A stretch of DNA of 64,000 nt, taken from an uncultured Amphritea sp. (GTDB lineage Bacteria; Pseudomonadota; Gammaproteobacteria; Pseudomonadales; Balneatricaceae). Positions within the stretch are counted from its first letter, which is position 1. The number at the start of each line of letters is the position of its first letter. Of this stretch, positions 1 through 8,246 are shown piece after piece. Location: NCBI RefSeq assembly GCF_937127095.1, contig NZ_CAKZLP010000009.1, forward strand, positions 62,001-126,000. Reading direction: 5' to 3'. A program made the position numbers and the translations under genes. The notes beneath the pieces were generated by a model. The model saw nothing but the letters and a program-made list of their open reading frames with translations, was not told where the DNA came from and made no database searches.

Positions 1-81
1 ATAGTGCTGTAGCTAAACACAGAACCGTTACAAATAACTATCTTTTATAGCGACTGCAGCTAACAAAGCTACCCCGACATC

Positions 82-110
82 ATGTCATCATTCTGTAACA
101 CTAAAGTCAT
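82..110 (+). promoter_or_regulatory. Pho box (three 11-bp-spaced half-sites) upstream of phoX-like gene
   Basis: Three 7-bp half-sites resembling CTGTCAT start at 82 (ATGTCAT), 93 (CTGTAAC) and 104 (AAGTCAT), exactly 11 bp apart, as in PhoB-binding Pho boxes. The first pair matches the 18-bp consensus at about 14 positions. A weak -10-like CATAAC lies near 119-124. The downstream gene is a PhoX-type phosphatase, so phosphate-starvation control by PhoB is the natural reading. The match is seen; regulation is inferred. Confidence 0.7.
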
Positions 111-185
111 CTGAGCGACATAACCAGAGTCTAGTCTGCTTTCTACTAAACGTTTCCACCCACTACCGTTTTTAGGAACACAAGA

Positions 186-2084
186 ATGAACAAAGATCTT
201 CTGCAAGCTGACTCAGATTTGCACACCGAACAGGATTCTGATTTCAGTAAAATTATCGATGCAGGTTTGAGCCGTCGACGCTTTTTGCAGGGTGGAGCAA
301 CTGCCATGGGCCTGTTTCTGGCGGCAAACCCACTGGCAAAAGCCGTGGCGGCAACGACTAACCCTGAAAGCAAGCTGCTGGGCTTTACGAAAGTGCCCAC
401 CAGCACGGCTGATACCTTTGTGGTTCCTGAAGGTTATGTTGCCAAGCCGCTGATCTCTTGGGGTGACCCCATTCTGAAAGGCGCACCGATGTTTGATGAG
501 AGTGGCAAACAACCTTCCAGCGCTCAGGCGGGCCAGTTTGGCGACAATACGGATGGCATGTCTTTCTTCCCACTGTCTGACGACCACGGTCTGCTGGCAG
601 TCAACAACGAGTACACCAACTACAAGCTGCTGTTCGATCACAAAGGCGAAGCGATGACCGCCGATGATGTAAAGAAAGCACAAGCGGCTCATGGTGTTTC
701 TGTGTTTGAAATCAAGCGCACCGCTGATGGTTGGGAATACATCAAAGAGTCTGATTACAACCGCCGTATCACCGCTAACACTGAGATGATGCTGACGGGT
801 CCGGCTGCTGGCCATACGCTTCTGAAAACCAGCGCTGATGACACCGGCATCAAAGTCCTGGGAACGTTCAACAACTGCGCTAACGGTGAAACCCCGTGGG
901 GCACTTACCTCACCTGTGAAGAGAACTTCAACGGTTACTTTGCTAAGCCAGGCGCTGAACTGAATGGCCACGAGAAGCGTTATGGCATAAAAGATGACAG
1001 CAAGTATCAATGGTACAAATTCGATCAGCGTTTCGATATCACCAAAGAACCTAACGAACCTAACCGTCACGGCTGGGTAGTAGAGATCGATCCTATGGAT
1101 CCAACCTCAACTCCTCTGAAGCGTACTGCACTGGGTCGTTTCAAACATGAGAACGCAGCAGTAATCGTTGCCGACAACGGTCATGTTGTGGTGTATCTCG
1201 GCGATGATGAGCGCGGTGAGCACCTGTACAAGTTCGTGTCGAAGAACAAGTACAACCCTGCGGATAAAGCAGCTAACCGCAGCCTGCTGGAAGAAGGCAC
1301 CCTGTACGTATCACGTTTCACCGCTAAAGCGGGCGAAGTTAAGGGTACCGGAGAATGGATTGAGCTGACTTACGGCAAAAACGGTCTGACCAAAGAGAAC
1401 GGTTTCAACAGTCAGGCAGAAGTTCTTATTTTTGCCCGTGAAGCAGCCACCGTTGTGGGGGCCACTACGATGGACCGTCCAGAGTGGGTTGCCGTCAACC
1501 ATAAAACCAAAACCGTTTGTTGCACCCTGACCAATAACAAAAACCGTGGTAAGAAAGACAACCAGCCTGTTGGTGGTCCAAACCCCCGAGCCAACAACAA
1601 GTATGGCCAGATCGTTCGCTGGAACGAAACCAATGCTGATAACAGCGCTACTACTTTCAAGTGGGACCTGTTCCTGGTTGCCGGTAACCCAAGCGTGCAC
1701 AAAGACTTCTACGCGGGTTCTGCCAATATCAACGACGAAAATATGTTCAACAGCCCTGATGGTCTGGGATTTGATAATGCTGGACGACTGTGGATTCTGA
1801 CCGACGGCAAATACTCTAACGAGGGCGACTTCGCCGGTATGGGCAATAACCAGATGCTCTGTGCTGATCCGGAAACCGGTGAAGTACGTCGTTTTGCCAC
1901 CGGCCCGGTCGCCTGTGAGATCACCGGCATGTCATTCACTCCTGATCAGCGCACCGTATTCATCGGTGTGCAGCATCCGGGTGAAGATGACAAACCTTCC
2001 AACTTCCCTGCGGGTGGTAGCAGCAAGCCACGTTCAACCATTATGGCGATTCAGCGTATCGATGGCGGCATCATCGGCGCCTGA
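186..2084 (+). CDS. phoX: PhoX-family (DUF839) alkaline phosphatase, Tat-exported
   Basis: The 632-residue product has a twin-arginine signal at residues 29-35 (SRRRFLQ) followed by a hydrophobic stretch, so it should be folded in the cytoplasm and exported by Tat to the periplasm. The rest matches the PhoX/DUF839 family, with characteristic segments such as PWGTYLTCEENFNGYF and LGDDERGEHLYKF. PhoX enzymes are Ca/Fe-dependent phosphomonoesterases that release phosphate from organic esters; these metals are family knowledge and not readable here. The length fits the family. An AGGAA ribosome site lies just before the ATG, and a Pho box lies upstream. The gene is monocistronic, ending at a strong terminator. 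Some DUF839 proteins have no proven phosphatase activity, so the exact substrate remains open. Confidence 0.88.
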   Translation: MNKDLLQADSDLHTEQDSDFSKIIDAGLSRRRFLQGGATAMGLFLAANPLAKAVAATTNPESKLLGFTKVPTSTADTFVVPEGYVAKPLISWGDPILKGAPMFDESGKQPSSAQAGQFGDNTDGMSFFPLSDDHGLLAVNNEYTNYKLLFDHKGEAMTADDVKKAQAAHGVSVFEIKRTADGWEYIKESDYNRRITANTEMMLTGPAAGHTLLKTSADDTGIKVLGTFNNCANGETPWGTYLTCEENFNGYFAKPGAELNGHEKRYGIKDDSKYQWYKFDQRFDITKEPNEPNRHGWVVEIDPMDPTSTPLKRTALGRFKHENAAVIVADNGHVVVYLGDDERGEHLYKFVSKNKYNPADKAANRSLLEEGTLYVSRFTAKAGEVKGTGEWIELTYGKNGLTKENGFNSQAEVLIFAREAATVVGATTMDRPEWVAVNHKTKTVCCTLTNNKNRGKKDNQPVGGPNPRANNKYGQIVRWNETNADNSATTFKWDLFLVAGNPSVHKDFYAGSANINDENMFNSPDGLGFDNAGRLWILTDGKYSNEGDFAGMGNNQMLCADPETGEVRRFATGPVACEITGMSFTPDQRTVFIGVQHPGEDDKPSNFPAGGSSKPRSTIMAIQRIDGGIIGA

Positions 2085-2105
2085 AGTTTAGCCTCGCTAA
2101 AGACT

Positions 2106-2130
2106 AAAGCCTCCTTTCGGGGGCTTTTTT
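2106..2130 (+). terminator. Rho-independent terminator after phoX
   Basis: A stem of AAAGCCTCC pairs with GGGGGCTTT across a TTTC loop, with one G-T wobble, and is followed directly by a run of T. It lies 21 bases after the stop codon of the PhoX gene. Confidence 0.9.
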
Positions 2131-2323
2131 ATGTTCTGGATTTAACTGACAATCGTCACTGTTGTCATCATCAAACCTCTGCTAATATGAGCGCAATTTT
2201 ATGGATAAAATAATATAACTTATTCACGTGTAAACGGTTTTTAAATCCAGCCAATGCGCTGATAGCCACCGGCACATGTAGAGGTTATCTTAGCAAAACG
2301 CAGAACAGGGCTTCTTAAAAACC

Positions 2324-4315
2324 ATGTTATACCACCTGCTTCTCTTCACTTTACTGATGTCAGCCGAGATGCTGATCATGCAAGCGATGCGGAAGCTGGA
2401 GATCACAAGCAGTTTATTCTGGCTGGAAATATTCCTTGACGGGGCCATAGTGTCAGCTATTACTGTCGCTCTGGTACGCTATTTTGTTAAATCGAAAAGA
2501 CTGATAGCCCGGGAAGATCTGAGTCTTGAATCGACGTTACTGCGTACAGGCATCATCGCTCTTGGCGTAGAGGTCATGCTGATGCTGATCATTCCTCTGG
2601 TAAGATTATCCGCAACAGGATTAACAACATTCATTTTAGATGGTCTGTTTTTTGCTCTCATAACCACCCTGTTAATCCATTACCTGCTGTTAAAACCGAC
2701 CAATCTAATCCCCCTTAATCAACACTCATTGATCGACAAGATTCTTGCTTTACGCAGTTTTCTGTTGTTTTGTTACCTATCCTCCCTGAGTTTATTCCTG
2801 CTGTTACTGCTCAATGTGTACCAACAACAGCACCAAAGTTATATTACCCATGCGATTGATCAGGAAGAGCCTCAGCTGGCACTGATAAAAAACAGCCTCA
2901 ACGACCGGATATCCAAAGCAGCACTAGACACGCTGATGCTGGCCCGGCAGGAAAACCTGCAGCTTTTGCTTAACGGAGACACCGAAGCACTGCACAGGCT
3001 GACCCGTGACTATGCTAATCTGGCATCCATCAAGCCAGTCTATGAGCAGATCCGTTTCATCGATACTCAGGGGACTGAGATGATACGCGTTGATCAGGGC
3101 ACCCTTGGGCCCGTTGTCATCAACCAGACTAATTTGCAAAATAAACTCAATCGCTACTACTTCACGGACTCAATCAAGTTATCTTACGGTCAGATTTATA
3201 TCTCCCCCATGGACCTCAATATTGAACATGGGCGAATTGAGTTGCCTTATAAGCCGATTGTGCGTACCGCAACCCCGGTGTTCGACCGTCAGGGCGTTAA
3301 GCGCGGCATCATCATTATCAACCTGAATGCCTCAACCCTGTTCACTCAGTTAAAGCAGGATGCTGAAAACACAGCGGGCGAGCTGATGCTGCTGAACGAG
3401 AATGGCTACTGGTTATTTGGCCACGAACGCGAAGCTGCCTGGGCATTTATGTTCCCGGAATATAAAGACAGAACCATGGAGAAGTATTATCCCGGTATCT
3501 GGCAGCAGATCAGAGACCATGACAAAGGTGCTTTTGCTTCACCTTACGGTTATTTTATCTTTGCCACCATTGCGACCGGACGAACAGGGACTGAAAGCGC
3601 TGCACAAAACAAACTGGCGGCGGATCTGCGCTGGCCCGAATGGAAGCTAGTCTCACTCGCAAGTCCTGAAGATATCTCCCTGGCGTACAACAATATCCTT
3701 ATCCCTCTGGTAATGTTTTTTATTCTGACAGCGGCAGTGACGGGCGCGGGATCCCTGCTGTATTTCAGAATTCAGCGAAAAAACCTGATCGCTCAGCAGC
3801 AGATTGAGCACCTTGCTCATCATGATATGCTGACGGGACTGTGCAACCGCAACCTGTTTATCCAGATTCTTGAGCTGCAACTGGCAAACTTCAAACGGAC
3901 CAAAGAACCGTTAGCGCTGCTCTATATGGACCTTGACAACTTCAAGCCCATTAACGATAAGTATGGCCATGAAGCGGGTGACTATGTTTTAAAGCAATTT
4001 GCTTATCGCCTCAAAAAAATACTCCGCGAAACCGATACTCTGGCCCGGCTGGGAGGCGATGAGTTTGCTGCGATACTGCCCTCCTTCGGGGATCAAGAAC
4101 AACTGAAAATTATCGCCCAGCGAATTATAACGGTTATGGAACAACCCTTTATCTTCAATGGGCAGCCACTTTGTATAGGCATCAGCATAGGTATTGCGAT
4201 TCACTTCAAAGGCCTGCCTCTGGAATCGCTATTGCATGAGGCAGACCAGGCCATGTACGAAGCAAAACGCACACAGGTAAACAGTTTTTACTTTGCCGAA
4301 GTCGACGAAAACTGA
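2324..4315 (+). CDS. Membrane-bound diguanylate cyclase (GGDEF) with extracytoplasmic sensor region
   Basis: The 663-residue protein starts with about five hydrophobic segments (residues 1-170), followed by a periplasmic region of roughly 280 residues resembling Cache/CHASE-type sensors, another membrane helix near residues 465-490, and a C-terminal GGDEF domain. The active-site GGDEF lies at residues 577-581, and a product-inhibition I-site (RETD) sits five residues before it, so it should make cyclic di-GMP and be feedback-inhibited. No EAL domain is present. The ligand is unknown. The start codon has only a weak ribosome site (AGGGC about 13 bases upstream). It stands alone, with the phoX terminator before it and a gap of about 370 bases after it. 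Confidence 0.88.
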   Translation: MLYHLLLFTLLMSAEMLIMQAMRKLEITSSLFWLEIFLDGAIVSAITVALVRYFVKSKRLIAREDLSLESTLLRTGIIALGVEVMLMLIIPLVRLSATGLTTFILDGLFFALITTLLIHYLLLKPTNLIPLNQHSLIDKILALRSFLLFCYLSSLSLFLLLLLNVYQQQHQSYITHAIDQEEPQLALIKNSLNDRISKAALDTLMLARQENLQLLLNGDTEALHRLTRDYANLASIKPVYEQIRFIDTQGTEMIRVDQGTLGPVVINQTNLQNKLNRYYFTDSIKLSYGQIYISPMDLNIEHGRIELPYKPIVRTATPVFDRQGVKRGIIIINLNASTLFTQLKQDAENTAGELMLLNENGYWLFGHEREAAWAFMFPEYKDRTMEKYYPGIWQQIRDHDKGAFASPYGYFIFATIATGRTGTESAAQNKLAADLRWPEWKLVSLASPEDISLAYNNILIPLVMFFILTAAVTGAGSLLYFRIQRKNLIAQQQIEHLAHHDMLTGLCNRNLFIQILELQLANFKRTKEPLALLYMDLDNFKPINDKYGHEAGDYVLKQFAYRLKKILRETDTLARLGGDEFAAILPSFGDQEQLKIIAQRIITVMEQPFIFNGQPLCIGISIGIAIHFKGLPLESLLHEADQAMYEAKRTQVNSFYFAEVDEN

Positions 4316-4426
4316 TTACGCTAATATGACACTCACCGGCCTCAGGACAACCATTGAGTCGTCATCAAAAAGTTATTAGATCCTTCCTGGTTATAACCAA
4401 AATACTACATTTATAGTAAATCAATA

Positions 4427-4455
4427 TTAGCCCTGAAACGCTCAACGCGTATAAT
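4427..4455 (+). promoter_or_regulatory. Sigma70-type promoter candidate in the gap before the NhaC gene
   Basis: A perfect TATAAT -10 lies at 4450-4455, with TTAGCC at 4427-4432 (three of six -35 matches) and a 17-bp spacer. It would start transcription near 4462, about 75 bases before a terminator at 4509-4541. Confidence 0.55.
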
Positions 4456-4461
4456 TCCGTC

Positions 4462-4541
4462 CTTAAATAGAGAGGTTACCTGCCTGGTGCATTCCTCAGC
4501 TATATTTCAGCCTGTAATCCACAAGACTGACAGGCTTTTTT
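4462..4541 (+). ncRNA. Candidate short RNA or attenuated leader
   Basis: A promoter with a perfect -10 box and a Rho-independent terminator bracket about 80 bases with no recognisable gene. It may be a stand-alone small RNA or a leader whose terminator controls readthrough into the NhaC gene 145 bases downstream. A 20-codon frame starting at GTG 4487 behind GAGAGG exists, but it has no codon run that would suggest classical amino acid attenuation. No known riboswitch motif was recognised. Confidence 0.4.
4509..4541 (+). terminator. Rho-independent terminator upstream of the NhaC gene
   Basis: AGCCTGT at 4509-4515 pairs perfectly with ACAGGCT at 4530-4536, and six T follow. It lies inside the gap rather than directly after a gene, 193 bases past the GGDEF stop codon. 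Confidence 0.75.
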
Positions 4542-4669
4542 CATGCTAATTCTGCTTATCTATAGAATATAATCAGCAACCGACTCCAGTTATCCTGGTC
4601 TGGCAATACTGTGTCACAGCCTATGACGATATCCCTGGTTCTGCTTGCGGTTTCAGCATATTACTTTCT

Positions 4670-4682
4670 GACTCCGGGAGTC
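4670..4682 (+). promoter_or_regulatory. Ribosome binding site inside a small hairpin
   Basis: GACTC (4670-4674) and GAGTC (4678-4682) form a perfect 5-bp inverted repeat around CGG. The GGGAG ribosome site of the NhaC gene lies within it, so the site could be partly masked in the mRNA. The stem is short and may be weak in vivo. Confidence 0.4.
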
Positions 4683-4686
4683 TGCA

Positions 4687-6021
4687 ATGAGAGCTAACCC
4701 ACTCGCACTATTACCGTTATTACTCTTTCTCGCCCTGTTTATCGGCAGCGGCGTTTACTACCAATCAGCCAATGTCGATTACGCCTTCTATCAGATCTCT
4801 GCGCCGGTAGCGATTCTGCCCGCGATCGTGCTGGCTCTGCTATTAGATAAAGGCACGCTAAATCAGCGCCTGGAAACCTTTATCCAGGGTGTTGGTGATA
4901 GCAACATCATCACCATGTGTCTGATCTACCTGTTAGCCGGTGCATTCGCCAGTGTTGCAAAAGCTGTCGGCGGTGTTGATGCCACAGTCAGTTTTGGCCT
5001 GAGTATTATCCCTTCTGAGCTGGTACTGCCCGGCTTGTTTGTCATTACCGCTTTTATCGCCACGGCCATGGGAACCTCAATGGGTACCATCGCCGCGATG
5101 GCACCTATTGCTCTGGGACTCACCGAGGTTAGTGATCTGTCGCTGCCCCTTTGCATCGGCGCAGTAGTTGGCGGAGCGATGTTCGGCGACAACCTGTCCA
5201 TCATCTCCGATACCACCATTGCCGCTACCCGTTCACAGGGCTGTGAGATGCGTGACAAGTTTCGCATGAATTTTAAAATTGCCCTGCCAGCAGCGCTGAT
5301 CACCCTGGGCTGGCTCTATCTGCAGGGAGCCGATGCCAGTATTACTCAGAGCAGCGAGTATCAGCTGATCAAAGTACTGCCCTACCTGGCAGTGCTGCTG
5401 ATGGCACTCAGCGGACTGAATGTATTTCTGGTGCTGTTCAGCGGCACACTCCTGGCAGGCGCTATTGGCCTGACAGGGCATGAAGGGTACTCCATCGCCC
5501 AGTATTCCAGGGATATCTATGCGGGTTACACAGGCATGCAGGAGATCATGATTCTATCGATGCTAATCGGTGGCCTGGGCGCACTGATGAAGTCACAGGG
5601 CGGACTGGAGTTTCTTGCCAGGCAGATTGAACGATTGACATCAAAAGGCGATAACACCAGAACCAGCCCACGTGCAGGTGAAGCTGCAATCAGCACCGCT
5701 GTCGCACTCACTAACATCTGCACCGCCAACAACACCGTAGCGATCATCATCTGTGGTGGTCTGGCGAAAGATATCGCCGGTCGTCAACAGGTCGATCCGC
5801 GTCGCAGTGCCTGCCTGCTGGATATATTCTCCTGCGTAATACAGGGTCTGTTACCTTATGGTGCCCAGGTATTGCTGGCGGGCTCCATCGCCGGACTCTC
5901 ACCGTTAGTCGTGATAGGCAATATCCATTACAGCTGGTTGTTGGGTGTAATTGCTATCGGAACGATTGTCTTGGGTAAAAAGCAGTCTCAAGACCGTGAT
6001 TTCGCGACGAGTAAGCCATAA
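4687..6021 (+). CDS. NhaC-family Na+/H+ antiporter or amino acid transporter
   Basis: The 444-residue protein is almost entirely hydrophobic, with about 11-12 membrane segments, and matches the NhaC superfamily. Typical conserved segments are GTSMGTIAAMAPIA and GDNLSIISDTTIAA. Family members exchange Na+ for H+ or, in several gammaproteobacterial subgroups, are predicted amino acid carriers; the sequence alone does not decide which. It has a hairpin-embedded ribosome site directly before the ATG and a promoter-terminator module further upstream. No gene follows on this strand; the next one is convergent. Confidence 0.82.
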   Translation: MRANPLALLPLLLFLALFIGSGVYYQSANVDYAFYQISAPVAILPAIVLALLLDKGTLNQRLETFIQGVGDSNIITMCLIYLLAGAFASVAKAVGGVDATVSFGLSIIPSELVLPGLFVITAFIATAMGTSMGTIAAMAPIALGLTEVSDLSLPLCIGAVVGGAMFGDNLSIISDTTIAATRSQGCEMRDKFRMNFKIALPAALITLGWLYLQGADASITQSSEYQLIKVLPYLAVLLMALSGLNVFLVLFSGTLLAGAIGLTGHEGYSIAQYSRDIYAGYTGMQEIMILSMLIGGLGALMKSQGGLEFLARQIERLTSKGDNTRTSPRAGEAAISTAVALTNICTANNTVAIIICGGLAKDIAGRQQVDPRRSACLLDIFSCVIQGLLPYGAQVLLAGSIAGLSPLVVIGNIHYSWLLGVIAIGTIVLGKKQSQDRDFATSKP

Positions 6022-6057
6022 CACAATTTCAGTTTAGCAGGCTCTGCCAGCCACTAG

Positions 6058-6099
6058 CAGACACGGAGCGCCGTTGCCGCAAGCGGCGCGCCACGTCTG
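6058..6099. terminator. Long inverted repeat between convergent genes
   Basis: CAGAC/GTCTG outer arms and GCGCCG/CGGCGC inner arms form a near-continuous stem (about 13 of 16 pairs) around a ten-base loop. It sits between the ends of the NhaC and MFS genes. There is no clear T run, so it may block transcription in both directions or protect 3' ends rather than act as a classical terminator. Confidence 0.5.
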
Positions 6100-6106
6100 G
6101 CACCTT

Positions 6107-7291
6107 TTAAGCCTGCACTGCTTTCCCCGAAAATGGCACAACTTCCTCACCTGGTCCGGGGTTCTCCGGCACCATCCGTGCGAGCACCAGTGACACAGCC
6201 CCCATCGCCGCGCCGGTCAGAAAAACAGCCGCCGGAGAGATAATCCACAAGATACCGTACACAGCAGGCAGCACCACTGCCGCAATATGGTTAATAGTGA
6301 ATGACACGCCTGCGGTGGATGCCAGATCTTTAGGGTCGGCAATTTTCTGCAGATAGGTTTTCTGCGCAATCGCCATGGAGAACAGCAGATGGTCCGCTAT
6401 ATACAGACCCACCGCGATCCAGGGATCAGATACAACGGCATAGGCGGTAAATACAATAACAAGACCGATGTACTCTATGGTAAGCGTTTTACGCTCGCCC
6501 CAGTGGCCAATTAACCGACCGATGCGCGGCGCACAAAACATATTCAGCGCACCATTCACCAGAAACATGATGGAGATCTCACCCGCAGTAAAACCAAACT
6601 TTTCCACCATCAGAAAGCTGGCAAACACCATAAAGATCTGCCGCCGGGCGCCCCCCATAAATACCAGCGCGTAGTACAGCCAGTAACGTTTTCGCAGCAA
6701 TAGTTTTTTGTGCTGCTCAACCTTCACCTCCATTTGGGGAAAGGCCAGCCAGCAAAACAGCGTTATCGCGACCGTGATGCCGCCTGCCAGCAGATAGACG
6801 GTTTGCATCGCCAAACCAGAGATATCCAATGCCAGCCATACCAGACCAAAAGCAACCAGACTGGAAAACGAACCGATGGCAACCATCTGCCCTAATCGAT
6901 ACGGTGCCTCATCCTTACTAAAAAGCTGCAGTGACAGCGACTGGTTCATCGTCTCGTAGTAGTGAAACCCCATCGACATCAGCACAGTGGTACAGTACAA
7001 ACCGATCTCGGTGGGAAAGCAGCCGGTCATCGCCGTCCCCAACCCCAGCAGCAACATAGAGACCAGCGCCAGCGTCTGCTCACGCATCAGAACCAGCAGC
7101 AATACTGCGCCAAAAGAGAGAAAACCAGGAACCTCCCGCAACGATTGCAAAATACCGATCTCCACCCCGGTAAAAGCGGCTTTCTCTATCGCAAAGTTAT
7201 TCAGCAGCGCCATCCACACCCCCATCGACAGAGGCATCGCGCCCGCCAGCAGGAATAGAAACATTTCCGGACGGCGAATTAAATTCAACAT
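6107..7291 (-). CDS. Major facilitator superfamily transporter
   Basis: About 12 hydrophobic segments across 394 residues indicate an MFS permease in the inner membrane. I use the ATG at 7291 because AGGAA lies seven bases upstream of it; a longer frame reaches 7333 but lacks a ribosome site. The substrate cannot be read from the sequence. It is divergent from an AraC-type regulator 115 bases away, a layout typical of an efflux pump or importer controlled by its neighbour. Confidence 0.8.
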   Translation of the reverse strand: MLNLIRRPEMFLFLLAGAMPLSMGVWMALLNNFAIEKAAFTGVEIGILQSLREVPGFLSFGAVLLLVLMREQTLALVSMLLLGLGTAMTGCFPTEIGLYCTTVLMSMGFHYYETMNQSLSLQLFSKDEAPYRLGQMVAIGSFSSLVAFGLVWLALDISGLAMQTVYLLAGGITVAITLFCWLAFPQMEVKVEQHKKLLLRKRYWLYYALVFMGGARRQIFMVFASFLMVEKFGFTAGEISIMFLVNGALNMFCAPRIGRLIGHWGERKTLTIEYIGLVIVFTAYAVVSDPWIAVGLYIADHLLFSMAIAQKTYLQKIADPKDLASTAGVSFTINHIAAVVLPAVYGILWIISPAAVFLTGAAMGAVSLVLARMVPENPGPGEEVVPFSGKAVQA

Positions 7292-7406
7292 AATGATTCC
7301 TGAATGATCGGAACATTGGCAACTTAGCAGCAATACCCGACTTGTTTACTCAATTAACGTCTCAGGCTACTTTAAAAAAGATCTAATCTGGCGTATACAA
7401 TAAATC

Positions 7407-8237
7407 ATGACAACTTATATCGAGAAACAGACAGAGCTGCCTGAAATACCCAAACATTGGGTAACCCTGAAAGGTAAACCGGTCAACCGACTGGAGCATG
7501 TCCCCCGTCAGGTGGTCATTCGTAAAGCGGATCATGACGCAGGATTCTATTCCCCTTTTCACAGTCACGGCTGGGGACAGCTTCTGTTTATTGCCGACGG
7601 CCTGATTCAGGTATCCGCCAGAGATATTGGTTACTGGGTGGTCCCTCCGCAACGGGCGGTATGGATTCCCGCATTCATCGAACACGATGCACGCACGATC
7701 CATCCGGTACAGATGCGCAATGTTTATATTGCACCTGAAGCATCCAGAGATCTGCCTGATCACTGCCAGGTAATCCACGTGACACCGCTGCTGCGAGAAC
7801 TGATTCTGGAGATGGTTTCCTTTGATACCCTCTATGATGAGCAGGGTTCTCAGGGACGTATGGTTCAGGTGTTCCTCGACCAGCTGAAAGTCATCCCGGA
7901 AGCTCCGCTGCACTTGCCTCGCCCGCAGAGCAAACTACTAATAGAGATCGCTCGCCGGTTGAGAGATGACCCCGCCGACCCGCGCTCAATGGAAAGCTGG
8001 GCAACCGAACTGGGCACCAGCGCCCGCTCCCTGGCCCGCCACTTTCGCCAGGAAACCGGCATGACCTTTGGCCAGTGGCGACAACAGGCCCGTCTACTGG
8101 CAGCCCTGACTCGCATCGCCCAGGGAGATGCGGTTGCAAACGTTGCGCAGGATTTGGGTTATAGCAGTCAGAGCGCCTTTATCACCATGTTTCGCAAAGC
8201 ACTGGGAAAAACGCCGGGGAGGTATTTTGAGCTGTGA
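7407..8237 (+). CDS. AraC-family transcriptional regulator with N-terminal cupin
   Basis: The 276-residue protein has an N-terminal AraC-type cupin (around residues 35-110, with FHSHGWGQLL at its core) and a C-terminal double helix-turn-helix (around 175-275), ending in the typical GYSSQSAFITMFRKALGKTP. The domain order resembles NimR/YeaM-type regulators, which also sit divergent from an MFS gene, but the identity of the effector is unknown. No ribosome site precedes the ATG, and a -10-like TACAAT lies only five bases before it, so translation may be leaderless. The likely target is the divergent transporter. Confidence 0.85.
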   Translation: MTTYIEKQTELPEIPKHWVTLKGKPVNRLEHVPRQVVIRKADHDAGFYSPFHSHGWGQLLFIADGLIQVSARDIGYWVVPPQRAVWIPAFIEHDARTIHPVQMRNVYIAPEASRDLPDHCQVIHVTPLLRELILEMVSFDTLYDEQGSQGRMVQVFLDQLKVIPEAPLHLPRPQSKLLIEIARRLRDDPADPRSMESWATELGTSARSLARHFRQETGMTFGQWRQQARLLAALTRIAQGDAVANVAQDLGYSSQSAFITMFRKALGKTPGRYFEL

Positions 8238-8246
8238 GCACTGCAA

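Noticed and set aside
213..1070. 285-codon minus-strand frame inside phoX
   Set aside because: Antisense shadow of a clear gene.
2147..2175. Second Pho box upstream of the GGDEF gene
   Set aside because: CTGACAA and TTGTCAT occur near each other but not in 11-bp phase.
4462..4541. Lysine or SAM riboswitch before the NhaC gene
   Set aside because: NhaC-type genes can have such leaders, but the conserved cores are absent and the element is too short.
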